A stretch of DNA of 7,195 nucleotides from Candidatus Omnitrophota bacterium (GCA_016206675.1 JACQRD010000049.1:1-7195), one strand, 5' to 3'; positions 1-7,195 are shown, numbered from the stretch's first letter. A program made the numbers and translations. Notes: a model not told the origin generated them from the letters alone.

Positions 1-368
1 ATGCCGCCGAGCAGCAGCCATCCGAAGTCGAGGGTGATGGTGCGGCGGCGCCCCTCCTTCTGGCCGTCGCGGGCGACTTTGCGTGCAAAGAGGGAGGCCA
101 TCATGACGAACTCATCCAACCCGTTGAGCCACGGATCGTCGGTGTCATGCCGGCCGTTGCGCCACTGCATCGCCAGCGGATAGATCCACTGCTTCAGACC
201 GGCCAGGAAGTTGGCCTCGGTCACCGGACCGTCGGCGTATGCGGTTCGCTCAACGAGCGGCATGCGGCCGGTGTTGAAGACGCGCTCATTCAGCCGCACC
301 TCCGCCTCCTCTCGAATCGCTTCGGTGGTCAGATCGCCGGCTGCCGGGGCTAACTGCCGTCCTCGGCG
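1..368 (-). other. Charged segment after the hairpin, turning hydrophobic at the window edge (residues 2276-2397)
   Basis: Starts R-R-G-R-Q-L, then an acidic helix (E-A-I-R-E-E-A-E-V-R-L-N-E-R-V), a middle part with L-K-Q-W-I-Y-P-L-A-M-Q-W-R-N-G-R, and D-P-W-L-N-G-L-D-E-F-V-M-M-A-S-L-F-A-R-K-V followed by a basic stretch (G-Q-K-E-G-R-R-R). The last residues, T-I-T-L-D-F-G-W-L-L-L-G-G, look like the start of another hydrophobic segment, so the gene continues, possibly with a third membrane helix. No family is recognised. Large envelope polysaccharide synthases alternate membrane helices with catalytic domains in this way, but nothing here proves that relationship. Confidence 0.45.
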
Positions 369-3300
369 ATAGTTGAAGGCCAGCCACAGGCCGAAGGAGA
401 CGAACGTGTAGCCGATCAGCGGCACCAGAAAGTAGCCTGGCAGATCGAACCCTCCGACCGCCGTCAGCCACTCCCAGAGCTTGCCCATGATGAGGCTGAC
501 CCGCTCGCGCTCGATGTAGCGCTCCATGCCGTTGGCATGGGCGGCAGCCGCGCTGGCCAGGTTCAGCAACAGCGGCAGTGCGAGCCACGTCATGAAGCGC
601 CACGGACGCCTGGGGGACAAGACCCGCGAGCCGTCGTAGAGCTTCTCGCCGGAGCGCGAGAGCGTTTCAAGGTTGGTGGCTTCGGGCGAGCCTGGCCACT
701 GTTTGGCGCCACCTGCCTCTTTAGTTGTTGGAATCATGGTGCCGGCGTGCGTCTCAAGGCCCAGCCGCCCCACCGGCGCGGGCGACACACCCGCCACCTC
801 GGCGATCAGATCGGCCTGGCGCATCCGCTCCAACTGCCGCGCGAAGAAGGCGGCCGGCTCGCGGTAGCCCAACTGCTGCGCGGCGTACTGGGCCAGCGCC
901 GTGGCCGGCCCGAAGATCGCGCGGCCCTGCTCCCGGCCCAGATCCATGGCCGCATCGAAGCCATAGAGCGGCTCCTCGCCGCCTTCCGGTGAGGGAGCCT
1001 TTACCCCAAAGACCCGCCAGGCGTTGTCGAACCAGCGGCGCAGATCCTCCTGCGTGACATCCTGCAGCCGCCCCTGCTGGCGCAGCTCGGCGATGCCCAG
1101 CAGCGCCCAGAGCCAATCCTCCGGCGTGCTGCCCTTGTTCTGAATGAACTGGTACGGCACCGGGTCGTGGTTGTAGGGGCTGAAGACCCGGAAGACGTCG
1201 GAGGGCAGCACATCCCACCGCTGCACGAACGGCACAAAGTAGCGCACGAACCACTCCAACTGGGCCTGGGCGATCGGCTCCAGCTCTCGGGCCATGGGAT
1301 CGCCCGCCGCCTGCAACTCCTGCGTCGCCGCCTGCAGCAGCCACAGCGCTTTGACGTTCGTCTCGCCCTTGTAGCGCTCATCGAAGGCAGTCTTGCCGCG
1401 CGGGATCTCTTCCGCGTCATCCACGACCGGCGTTTCGTTGAGGCCCGCGCGGAACCCCGCGTGCATGAAGGGCGAGCGATCGCGGCCGCTGAGCGACGGC
1501 CCCCAGAAGAGCAGCCGCAGCATGTGCTTGGCGGCCTCCAGCGCCTCGTGGTCGCCGGTTGCGCGGTACAGTTCAAGCCAGACATACGCCATGGTCACGT
1601 TGGCCGAGGCGGTCAGTTTGGCGTTGTCGCGCTGCCCGAAGGTGACGTTGTAGGCAACCGGCTCGTACCTCACGTCGCCCGCCGTCCTGTCCATCTTCAC
1701 AGGGTGGTACGAGGAGGCCAGCAGGCGCGTCCCGTGCTCTGACAGCGCCCGGTAGCGCGCGGCCACCTTCGCCGCCTCTTGCACCGCGTGGCGGCGCAAC
1801 CCGGCCGGCAGCGAGTCATCGTTTGAGGCCTGCAGCAGCCCGAGGAGGATTTCCGCTTCGCGCTTGGTGTCGACGTAGGAGGCGGCAACCGGCCCCTCAG
1901 CCGTGGCAAAGAGCAATGCATCCGGCCCGACGCGGCGGCTCAACGTGGCGCGGAGATAGGACGCGCGGTCGACCGTCCCCGGCGCAACATCTGGTGAAAC
2001 CCCCTCATACGGCGGCCGCTCATCGCCCGTATTCAACGACGTAATCGCCGCCGGCGGCTGATCTTGGATCATGGCGATGTGGTTGGCGGCATTGGCCGTG
2101 ACCAGCTTCAAAACATCCCGGATCCCATTGAACGCTTCTGGACCGGTCAGGCGATAGACCGCGGAGACAAAGGTATTGGAGCCGATGTTGGAGCGCAGCG
2201 TGCCGAGTGGCCCATTGTGGGTCAGCACGATGACATAGGGCCCTTCGCCATACCCGGTCTGGTACGGCGTCTTCTCACCGGCGAGCGTGGAGTCGAACTG
2301 CTGGAGTTTCGTGGCGTACATCTTATTGGGCACCATGTAGATCAAGGTCTTGTCTGCATCCCGGATCACCGCGTACGTCTCCAGGAACTCCTGCTCCGGC
2401 GTTTGGCCATTCCAGGGCCGCGGGTTGTTCGGATCGGAGAGGTCGACGAAGGTGATGTGTTCCTGTTTCCAGTTGGTGCCGCGCTCGGTGAAGCGCACCC
2501 GGATGACGTTGTTGGGCAGCAGGTCGGTGGCGATGTCCTCTTCCTGGATGGGCTGCAGCTGCCACTGTTCGGGTAGCATCTGCCGGACGCGCCGGGTTTC
2601 CCGGTGGGTCATCGTCCGCGCGCGGCCATCGTGGTAGCTCGTCACCTGCTGGCGCAGCGGCAGCTCCTCCAAGCCGGTCTGCTGGGTCGTGCCATCACCC
2701 AGCAGGCCCAGGCGCGACACCGACGCGCCAGCCGGCAACCCCTGCACGCGCACCGAGGCCACGTCGCTGATGTCCAGCCCGGCGGTGAGCAACTGGGCGA
2801 TCGACACCGCCCAGAGGCCGTGTTGGCGCACGGCGCTGGGAGGTGCCCGGATGGTCAAGCGGCGCTGAGCACTCTTGTCGTCCGGCGTGAACTCTTCGTA
2901 GCCCACCAGCGGGAAGAAGTTGATGCGGCCTGCTTCGGCATCGGCCGTGCCGCTGTCGACGGTGACGGCGCGGCCATTGCCGTCGGTGACAGTCAGGTTG
3001 ACCCGCTGCGCATCGATCGGCGCATCGCTGTGCACGTAGAAGTAGAGCGCATCAAATCCGGAGAGGTCCTGCTGAGGCGCTGTCCGCTCGCCTGCGGCAG
3101 GCTGCGCCGGCCGGTGCGGCAGTTCCAGCGCGCCATCGGCGGCCGGCGGCGCAAACAGTGGCGCGCTCCAGGTCACTCCCACGGTGTACTCATCGCCCCA
3201 GGTCGGATAGGTGAGTCGACCGCTGAGGGCCACATTCCGAGTTGGCGGCAGCACCGGCAGGTAGTAGGTATGCCCTTCGGCCCCGTCGCCCTCGCGTCGC

Positions 3301-6300
3301 GGCTTTGCGTCGTGCACCGCGCGCAGGCTGCCGTCGGGAGCCATGAGCGCTTCGGAGGTAAACGCCGTGGTCCAGTCGGAGGTCGAATGCTCAACCTGCC
3401 ACGACCACCACCAGCCATACGCCAGATCGCCCATCGCGGCGTGCGCAGGCAGCAGCCGCGGAGAGTGCCAACGGGTACGCACGAAAATGGTCTCGCTGGC
3501 CTCGCGCTCAGCTTTCGGATCAGTGATGAGCTCCTCTCGCGCCGTCTCCAGATCGCGACGGCCGTCCTGATTGACGATGATGCCACCGGACCCGGCGACG
3601 AACGTCCCAGCCTCAAAGGCGTAGCTGCCACCCGGCTGGGGCACGAACCGGCCCGGGGTGTAGGTGGGATGGAGCGCCCGTGTGTAGGCACCATGCTGCC
3701 GGGCTTCCCGCAGCATCACTTCACCGACCAGGTTGTGCCGCTCGTTAAATTGCACGTGGCCCTGCCGCTCAGCGAGCGGCTGGCCGAACACGTCACGGGT
3801 GGTCTTCGCCAACTGGCCCGTGCCGGTGCCGGTGCGCAGGCCGATGTCGGTGACGTCCATGACCGGCTCGCCATCTTTGGTCGTGATCCGGTGGTCGTAG
3901 AGGTGCGTGACGTGCCGCAATTGCTGAATCGTATGGAGCGTCAGCGCCTTGCCATCCGAGTTCTCGCCCAGCGCATCCGGCATGTTCAGCGTGTACTCCG
4001 GCGCCCCATCGTAGGGGGCGGTGATCACATAGTAGGTCGCCTCGTTATAGAGGGTGGGCAGCATGCCGGCGTCGACCGTCTCCACATCCATCGCCTTCAA
4101 GAGGATGCCGGTGCCGATGATCAGGTAGCGCTCTTCATCTACATGCTCATTCTTCCCGTTGATCGGGCTGACCACGGTGTGGATGAACCGGTGCAGCGGT
4201 ACGGTGTCTTCTACCTCCTTGCGCACGCGGCCAGGCGCATCCATCAGCAGCCGCAGCCGCTCGATGGTGCGGCCGTAGCCGTCTTCGGCGCGGCTGACGC
4301 TGGCCACGTTGGTGCCGCGCACCCACCGCTCCGGGTGCGTGACGCGCATGACCAATCCCGTGCGAGTGTAAGTTGTGGCCTCTTCGGCGCGGCTGTGGAT
4401 GTCGCCGATGCGATAGCGTTCGATGACCGACGGGCCGAAGACGTGCGGCTTGACCACCGACTGCTGATGCCAGGTGGCTCCGCCATCCGTGGTGTAGGCA
4501 CGCTTGTGAAGCCGTGTCGTCTTCAGCGCGCCGTTGACCTTGGTGGTGGCCTCGGTGCGCCGCTCGGTCGCCCCCTCGTAGTCGACGCCGGTTTCGACCT
4601 CGAGCGAGTGCAGCACGTGCGGCAGCCCATTGATCTGGAGCACGCGGTTGCGGCGGCGGTTTTCGCGGATGGTCCGGCCGTTGATGTCCAGGAGCTCTTC
4701 ATAGGTGTCATGCGTCAAATGATGCTCGACATCTTGTGTCAGCTGGCCGTCCTTCCAGCGGTAGTTGGACATCGTCCGGCTCCTGACGCCGTACTCCCGT
4801 TCGAGATACCAGCGATTATCCTCGGTATCCGTCCGCAGCCAGACGACCCGCTTGACCTCGCGGCCGGTGCGGGCGTTGTAGTGGACGATAGTCTTCTCAT
4901 CCTCACCCGCTTTCGGCTGCACCGGATCCGCATCCCAGTGCTGGTCAACGTACACGGTCTGCTCCTCACCGAAGGCATTGATCACAACGGTGGCATCGCG
5001 CAACCTGATCCCCCGCCCGTGCTCGAAGTAGTACAGATCGGATCGTTCACGCCGGTCGTGCTTCCGGGTGATCGACTCCGAGATGTAGTCCTCCACCCGC
5101 TCGATGATGATCTCGCCGTCCGTTGCGGTGCCGGAGCTATCTTTCGTGACGCTGGTGTGCTCGTATGGGTCGATGAACGTGGTCCGCGGTCCGATGGCGA
5201 CTTCCCGCAGGAGCCGTTCTCGGTCATACGTTCTGGTTGAGCGCACGCGCTCCGGATGGATGTCCCGGTGGATGTCGTGCCGCGATGTGGTCAGCCGGTC
5301 GTCCGTCGGCCCGTTGCCCGCCGTGAAGTCGACGTTGCGGTCCTCGAACTTCTTATGGGTCAGCTCCCAGCGTTTCGTGGCCGGGTTCCACCGGTCGCTG
5401 ACATGGCCGTGCCGGTCGCCGTGGTAGATGTCCCGGCCATACTCCGCCCCCCAGCTGTTGCGCACAGGGAAGGTCACCTCGGTCACCTTGGCATTGCCCT
5501 GTGAGCCGTAGACCGTGCGATAGGCAAACCCCATCCGGGCAAAGTAGGTGTCCACGTCCACATGAACTCGGTTGTTGAGATGGTCATGGATGGTGACGTG
5601 CATGCCGGCGGCGGTGAACTCGTCGATGGCGATGTACTCCACGGTGTAGGCTTCCAAGAGGCGTCCGCCGTAGAGCTTCATCATCTCGGGGTCAGCCGGA
5701 GCGCCAAGATCGATCTTCCACCGTGGCTTCTGAAGTGGCGCGGCCGGGTCGTAGTCGGTGCGATGCCGGCCTTGGGTCGAGCTGATCATCTTGCCCAACG
5801 GATGCCACACTTGGCCATGCCGCTGCTCGCCCCAGACGCGGTCGCCGGCAAAGACCGTCTCGAAGGCGTTGTCATAGACCACCCGGTAGCCGTCGTCCCA
5901 ATTGTCGGGGTTGACCGGCACGTAGCGCGGAGCCTCGGTGCGCCTGAGCACCGGCACGCCGCGCCGCTTGAAGTCCGCCTCACTGGCCGCGTCGACCTCA
6001 TCCGCGCTGACGGTGAAGCGGCCATCGCCCGGCAGGGCTCGCCGGCCGAAGCCGTAGGTGCGGCTCGTCCCCATCGCCCCGAGCGGCCGGCCGTTCACCG
6101 TGCGCGCGTAGCCAAGGAAGGTCACGGTCGGGTAGTCCGCATCCTGCGGCGGCACGCCTTTCAGCAGGTTGCCGTTGGTGGAGACGGACTTCACCACGTA
6201 GCCGTTGATGTCTATCTCGCGGAGCGTCTCAGCACTGGTCGTCAGGTTCAGCTCGCGGGTGATGACGGAGCCATCGCGCGTGACCCGTTCGATGGAGCTC

Positions 6301-7195
6301 TGCATTGTTTCGACCACCTTTTCCTGGCCCCGCATCAGGCCGGTGGCGGGATCCATCTGGATGGCCGTGCGGGTGGTGGTGAAGAAGATCTCCTGACCGT
6401 GCGCATTGCGCTCCACGGTCGTGAGGTCCGTGAGCATCACCAGCTCGTCGGTCTCGGTGGGCGCTTTGGCGGTGGCCGCGCTGGCCACTAAGCCCAGGCC
6501 GATCTCATAGCCTTCGACCTTGACGAGGTGGGTCAGCAGATCGCGTGTGGTCACTTGGGTGCCGGCCAGGGCGGTTTGCTGCCCGATGAAGTCGAACGGC
6601 CCGATGAGCACACCATCCGCCACCACGCCGACACCCCCGCCCTGCTCGAAGAGGAACCGCACCGAATACTCTTCTATGCGGCTGCGGGGATCGCGCTGGT
6701 CCACCTTAAACAGCGGCGTCTCCAGCGGCTGGTGCGGGTCGTAGACCACGCGCTCATCCCCTTGGATGCGTGCCACCAGCTTGCCGCGCGGGCCGATGGT
6801 GTTGCGGAGATCCGCGTGCGGCACCTCGCCGGCCGGCAGGCCGTCCTTGGTGTTCTTCATCTCGCGCACCACGCTCTCGGAGGTGCCGTCGGGATGGAAG
6901 AGCGGCGGTTCGGCCGTTGAGTGCAGCGGCAGCGCGCTGCGGATGGCGGCCTCGCTTAAGGCCAGGAACTGCTCCACCGTGTTGTGGCTGTAGCCGGTGA
7001 AGGTGAGGCGCCCCTGCTCCATGCCGGCAGCCACCCCGTCCTCCACCCCGCCGGCAAAGTGCACCACGGTGAGGGTGTTGGAGTGCTGCTTGCCGCTGAG
7101 AGTGGCTTCCTTGATGAAGTTGCCGTTGACATCGCTCTGCCGCAGGATCGCCTCGCCCGTGACATGGTTGGTGTCGGTGACGGTGCTGGAGCCAT
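1..7195 (-). CDS. Internal part of a giant multidomain, membrane-anchored cell-envelope protein (both ends outside the window)
   Basis: The minus-strand frame whose codons run from 7193-7191 down to 5-3 stays open for 2,397 codons; bases 7194-7195 and 1-2 belong to split codons at the edges. Seen in order: a repeat-rich polar region (residues 1-1253), an aromatic-rich block (1254-1317), a jellyroll-like sugar-binding-type domain (1318-1499), a mixed segment (1500-1679), a long helical domain (1680-2153), a linker, two hydrophobic helices (2198-2218 and 2253-2275) and a charged tail. Codon use is G/C-ending throughout and the protein reads sensibly end to end, so I see no frameshift. No cysteine was found. 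No start codon or ribosome binding site can be assigned because the 5' end is missing. The role is inferred: a surface or envelope protein acting on polysaccharide. The family is not recognised as a whole. I am very sure that it is coding and much less sure of the function. Confidence 0.95.
369..602 (-). other. Two-helix membrane hairpin (residues 2198-2275)
   Basis: Helix 1 is at 540-602 (residues 2198-2218), WRFMTWLALPLLLNLASAAA plus one Ala. Helix 2 is at 369-437 (residues 2253-2275), running from G-Y-F-L-V-P-L-I-G-Y to F-G-L-W-L-A-F-N-Y. The 34-residue loop between them (438-539) is amphipathic: a charged R-Y-I-E-R-E-R start, then W-E-W-L-T-A. Helix 2 is followed by R-R-G-R, and helix 1 is preceded by R-R-P-W-R, so both outer ends are basic. 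The hairpin anchors the protein in the inner membrane. The charge pattern puts both flanks on the cytoplasmic side, which conflicts with a secreted N-terminal region unless topology departs from the rule or other helices exist upstream. Confidence 0.75.
603..734 (-). other. Polar linker between the helical domain and the membrane hairpin (residues 2154-2197)
   Basis: Forty-four residues rich in Gly, Ser, Thr, Pro, Lys and Arg with no clear secondary structure, ending in S-P-R-R-P immediately before the first hydrophobic helix. It looks like a flexible tether. The basic cluster at its end bears on membrane topology: by the positive-inside rule it favours the cytoplasmic side. Confidence 0.5.
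735..2156 (-). other. Helical domain resembling an alpha/alpha-barrel (six-hairpin glycosidase-type) fold (residues 1680-2153)
   Basis: About 470 residues, mostly predicted helix with alternating long helices and aromatic loops, the size of a six-hairpin toroid. The clearest piece is at 1503-1637 (residues 1853-1897): GQRDNAK, then S-A-N-V-T-M-A-Y-V-W-L-E-L-Y-R-A-T-G-D followed by a helix. The W-L-x-L-Y-x-A-T-G-D-x-x-x-L-x-x-A pattern is widespread in alpha/alpha-barrel carbohydrate enzymes. Supporting features are an earlier helix with E-A-E-I-L-L-G-L-L-Q and a later S-S-Y piece, a G-E-T-N-V-K-A-L-W-L-L-Q-A-A helix (about 1310-1375), an S-P-Y-N-H-D-P-V-P-Y loop leading to W-L-W-A-L-L-G-I-A-E-L (about 1085-1185), and two last helices at about 820-965. 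Acidic residues are abundant but I cannot identify a catalytic pair. It could be a catalytically dead or structural toroid. Confidence 0.4.
2157..2696 (-). other. Mixed, largely beta segment between the jellyroll-like and helical domains (residues 1500-1679)
   Basis: Residues 1500-1556 are polar and Gln/Arg-rich. Residues 1557-1626 form a more regular stretch: N-N-V-I-R-V-R-F strand, then H-I-T-F-V-D-L-S-D-P-N-N-P-R-P-W-N-G, then helix-like sequence and Y-A-V-I-R-D-A-D-K-T-L-I-Y-M-V-P-N-K-M-Y. Residues 1627-1679 include a Y-V-I-V-L-T-H-N-G-P-L-G-T-L-R strand and turn leading into the helical domain. I do not recognise a family. It could be an N-terminal beta subdomain of the helical domain, an arrangement known in several alpha/alpha-barrel glycosidases, but that is speculation from order alone. 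Confidence 0.3.
2697..3242 (-). other. Carbohydrate-binding-type beta-jellyroll domain (residues 1318-1499)
   Basis: Two signatures support this. At 3024-3068 (residues 1376-1390) is DLSGFDALYFYVHSD, the 'D-L-S-G-[FY]-D-A-L-x-F-x-V' strand typical of galactose-binding-like jellyroll modules of the CBM11/CBM30-like type. At 2745-2813 (residues 1461-1483) is a Trp followed by V-S-I-A-Q-L-L and then D-I-S-D-V-A-S-V-R-V, matching the late 'W..v.i.L...Gld.sdV..v.v' strands of such modules. Between them lie beta-type sequence with Asp/Asn/Gly turns (residues 1394-1410) and a hydrophobic strand ending in N-F-F-P-L-V-G-Y. Length, about 180 residues, suits the fold. Binding of a polysaccharide is inferred from the fold; the ligand is unknown. 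It could also be a purely structural jellyroll. Confidence 0.5.
3243..3434 (-). other. Aromatic-rich block with GWWWSW (residues 1254-1317)
   Basis: This block opens with MGDLAYGWWWSWQVEH, followed by STSDW, giving five tryptophans in about 13 residues. It sits between the repeat region and the jellyroll-like domain. After the Trp cluster come an [PD]-D-G-S-L turn, a charged stretch rich in Arg, Glu and Asp, and a Tyr/Pro/Leu-rich piece (residues about 1309-1317). Dense tryptophan next to a sugar-binding-type domain could form a carbohydrate platform or pack as a capping strand at the end of the repeat shell; the sequence does not decide between these. I do not recognise a family. Confidence 0.4.
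4662..4715 (-). repeat. D-[VI]-N-G protein repeat, copy 3 (residues 827-844)
   Basis: This copy reads THDTYEELLDINGRTIRE, with the Asp at residue 836, 508 residues after copy 2. It keeps the Thr at -9, D-I-N-G, a hydrophobic residue at +6 and a basic residue at +7, but has Glu rather than Leu at -4. It is the most diverged of the three. Confidence 0.5.
5709..5795 (-). repeat. 29-residue GK...YDP..PL..P..K.D protein repeat, copy 2 (residues 467-495)
   Basis: This is the second copy of the motif at residues 137-165, matching without gaps: G-K-M-I, Q-G three residues on, Y-D-P, P-L, then P, K and I-D. It is preceded by a Trp/His-rich stretch (residues about 451-466) that is not obviously shared with copy 1. 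The DNA of the two copies differs at many positions, so the duplication is old rather than a recent tandem event. Confidence 0.75.
6186..6239 (-). repeat. D-[VI]-N-G protein repeat, copy 2 (residues 319-336)
   Basis: This copy reads TSAETLREIDINGYVVKS, with the Asp at residue 328, which is 307 residues after copy 1. The Thr nine positions before the Asp, the Leu four before it, the N-G pair and the Lys seven after it all match copy 1. Downstream similarity (a T-F-x-G-Y piece in both) hints that the repeated unit is larger than the core motif. Confidence 0.6.
6699..6785 (-). repeat. 29-residue GK...YDP..PL..P..K.D protein repeat, copy 1 (residues 137-165)
   Basis: The 29 residues fit G-K-[LM]-[VI]-x3-Q-G-x2-R-x2-Y-D-P-x2-P-L-x2-P-x2-K-[VI]-D. 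The second copy begins 990 bases (330 codons) further into the gene and has exactly the same length. About half of the positions are identical, with no gap, which is hard to explain by chance. The front half (G-K to Q-G) resembles an Rhs-type turn; the back half is rich in proline. Confidence 0.75.
7107..7160 (-). repeat. D-[VI]-N-G protein repeat, copy 1 (residues 12-29)
   Basis: First of three 18-residue copies with the shape T-x8-D-[VI]-N-G-x-x-[IV]-[KR]-[ES]. Here it reads TGEAILRQSDVNGNFIKE, with the Asp at residue 21. The pattern suggests a beta-turn at D-x-N-G followed by a strand. It lies close to the window's 5' protein edge, so further copies upstream are likely. Confidence 0.6.

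Larger units (their letters stand above)
3435..7193 (-). other. Repeat-rich, probably beta-stranded region with Rhs/YD-like units (residues 1-1253)
   Basis: This region is rich in Thr, Arg, Asp, Tyr, Val and Gly and has no hydrophobic membrane segment. It is full of short strand-turn-strand pieces of the form [D/N]-x-x-G-x-x-[V/L/I]-x-x, for example NAHGQEIFF, NARTGREVKRVVW, DVFGQPLAERQG and KDGEPVMDV, and it has many Tyr-Asp and Arg-Thr-Tyr pairs. Such units are typical of Rhs/YD-repeat and teneurin-type beta shells, but the consensus here is degenerate and a profile search might not call it. Two repeat families, annotated separately, recur roughly 300-500 residues apart, so the region probably grew by duplication of large modules and continues upstream of the window. 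An extracytoplasmic scaffold or adhesive stalk is the most natural role, by inference. Confidence 0.55.

Noticed and set aside
754..1585. Overlapping minus-strand open frames of 194-196 codons
   Set aside because: They are in the other two minus frames, rich in Ala, Arg, Gly and Ser as expected of out-of-frame GC-rich DNA, while the long frame gives ordinary protein sequence across the same bases.
3817..3836. Short Gly-Thr micro-repeat (R-T-G-T-G-T-G-Q) as a tandem DNA repeat
   Set aside because: Only about three six-base units inside coding sequence; too short to be a meaningful repeat element.
2604..5240. Plus-strand open frame of 878 codons as a real gene
   Set aside because: It begins with GTG, is antisense and in exact codon register with the much longer minus-strand frame, has odd composition rich in Arg, Val, Gly and His, and shows no recognisable domain. 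Absence of TTA, CTA and TCA in the real gene explains its length.
5562..6491. Plus-strand open frame of 309 codons
   Set aside because: Same codon-for-codon antisense register as the real gene and no domain signal; a by-product of GC-rich codon use.
1..7195. Classical Rhs polymorphic toxin
   Set aside because: There is no canonical YD repeat array, no DPxGL-type core end and no toxin or immunity pair; instead the repeat region leads to sugar-binding-type, helical and membrane parts.
1..7195. Intergenic promoters, terminators, RNA genes or CRISPR arrays
   Set aside because: The entire window is coding in one frame; I saw no regularly spaced direct DNA repeats, no hairpin followed by a T-run, and no tRNA-like or rRNA-like sequence.

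Overview
The whole 7,195-base window lies inside one protein-coding gene on the minus strand. Reading from base 7193 down to base 3 gives 2,397 consecutive sense codons with no stop. Both the start codon and the stop codon lie outside the window, so the protein is longer than 2,397 residues and possibly much longer. I found no intergenic space, RNA gene, promoter, terminator, mobile element or CRISPR array. The shorter open frames on either strand, including a plus-strand one of 878 codons, look like by-products of GC-rich coding sequence.

Layout in protein order (window residue 1 is the codon at 7193-7191). Residues 1-1253 are a polar, probably beta-rich region of degenerate Rhs/YD-like strand-turn units, with at least two families of recognisable internal repeats. 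Residues 1254-1317 are an aromatic-rich block. Residues 1318-1499 look like a beta-jellyroll, carbohydrate-binding-type domain. Residues 1500-1679 are a further mixed or beta segment. Residues 1680-2153 are mainly alpha-helical and resemble an alpha/alpha-barrel (six-hairpin glycosidase-type) fold. Residues 2154-2197 are a linker. Residues 2198-2275 form a two-helix membrane hairpin. Residues 2276-2397 are a charged segment that turns hydrophobic again at the window edge.

The architecture suggests a very large, membrane-anchored, cell-envelope protein that binds and perhaps processes or synthesises polysaccharide. That is inference; no catalytic residues could be assigned. By eye reading the 2,397 residues contain no cysteine.

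The DNA is GC-rich with strong G/C preference at third positions. Giant genes of this kind, mixing Rhs-like repeats, sugar-binding domains, helical glycosidase-like domains and membrane helices, are known from uncultivated bacteria such as the candidate phylum Omnitrophota. That is my tentative placement, but no taxonomic marker is present in the window.
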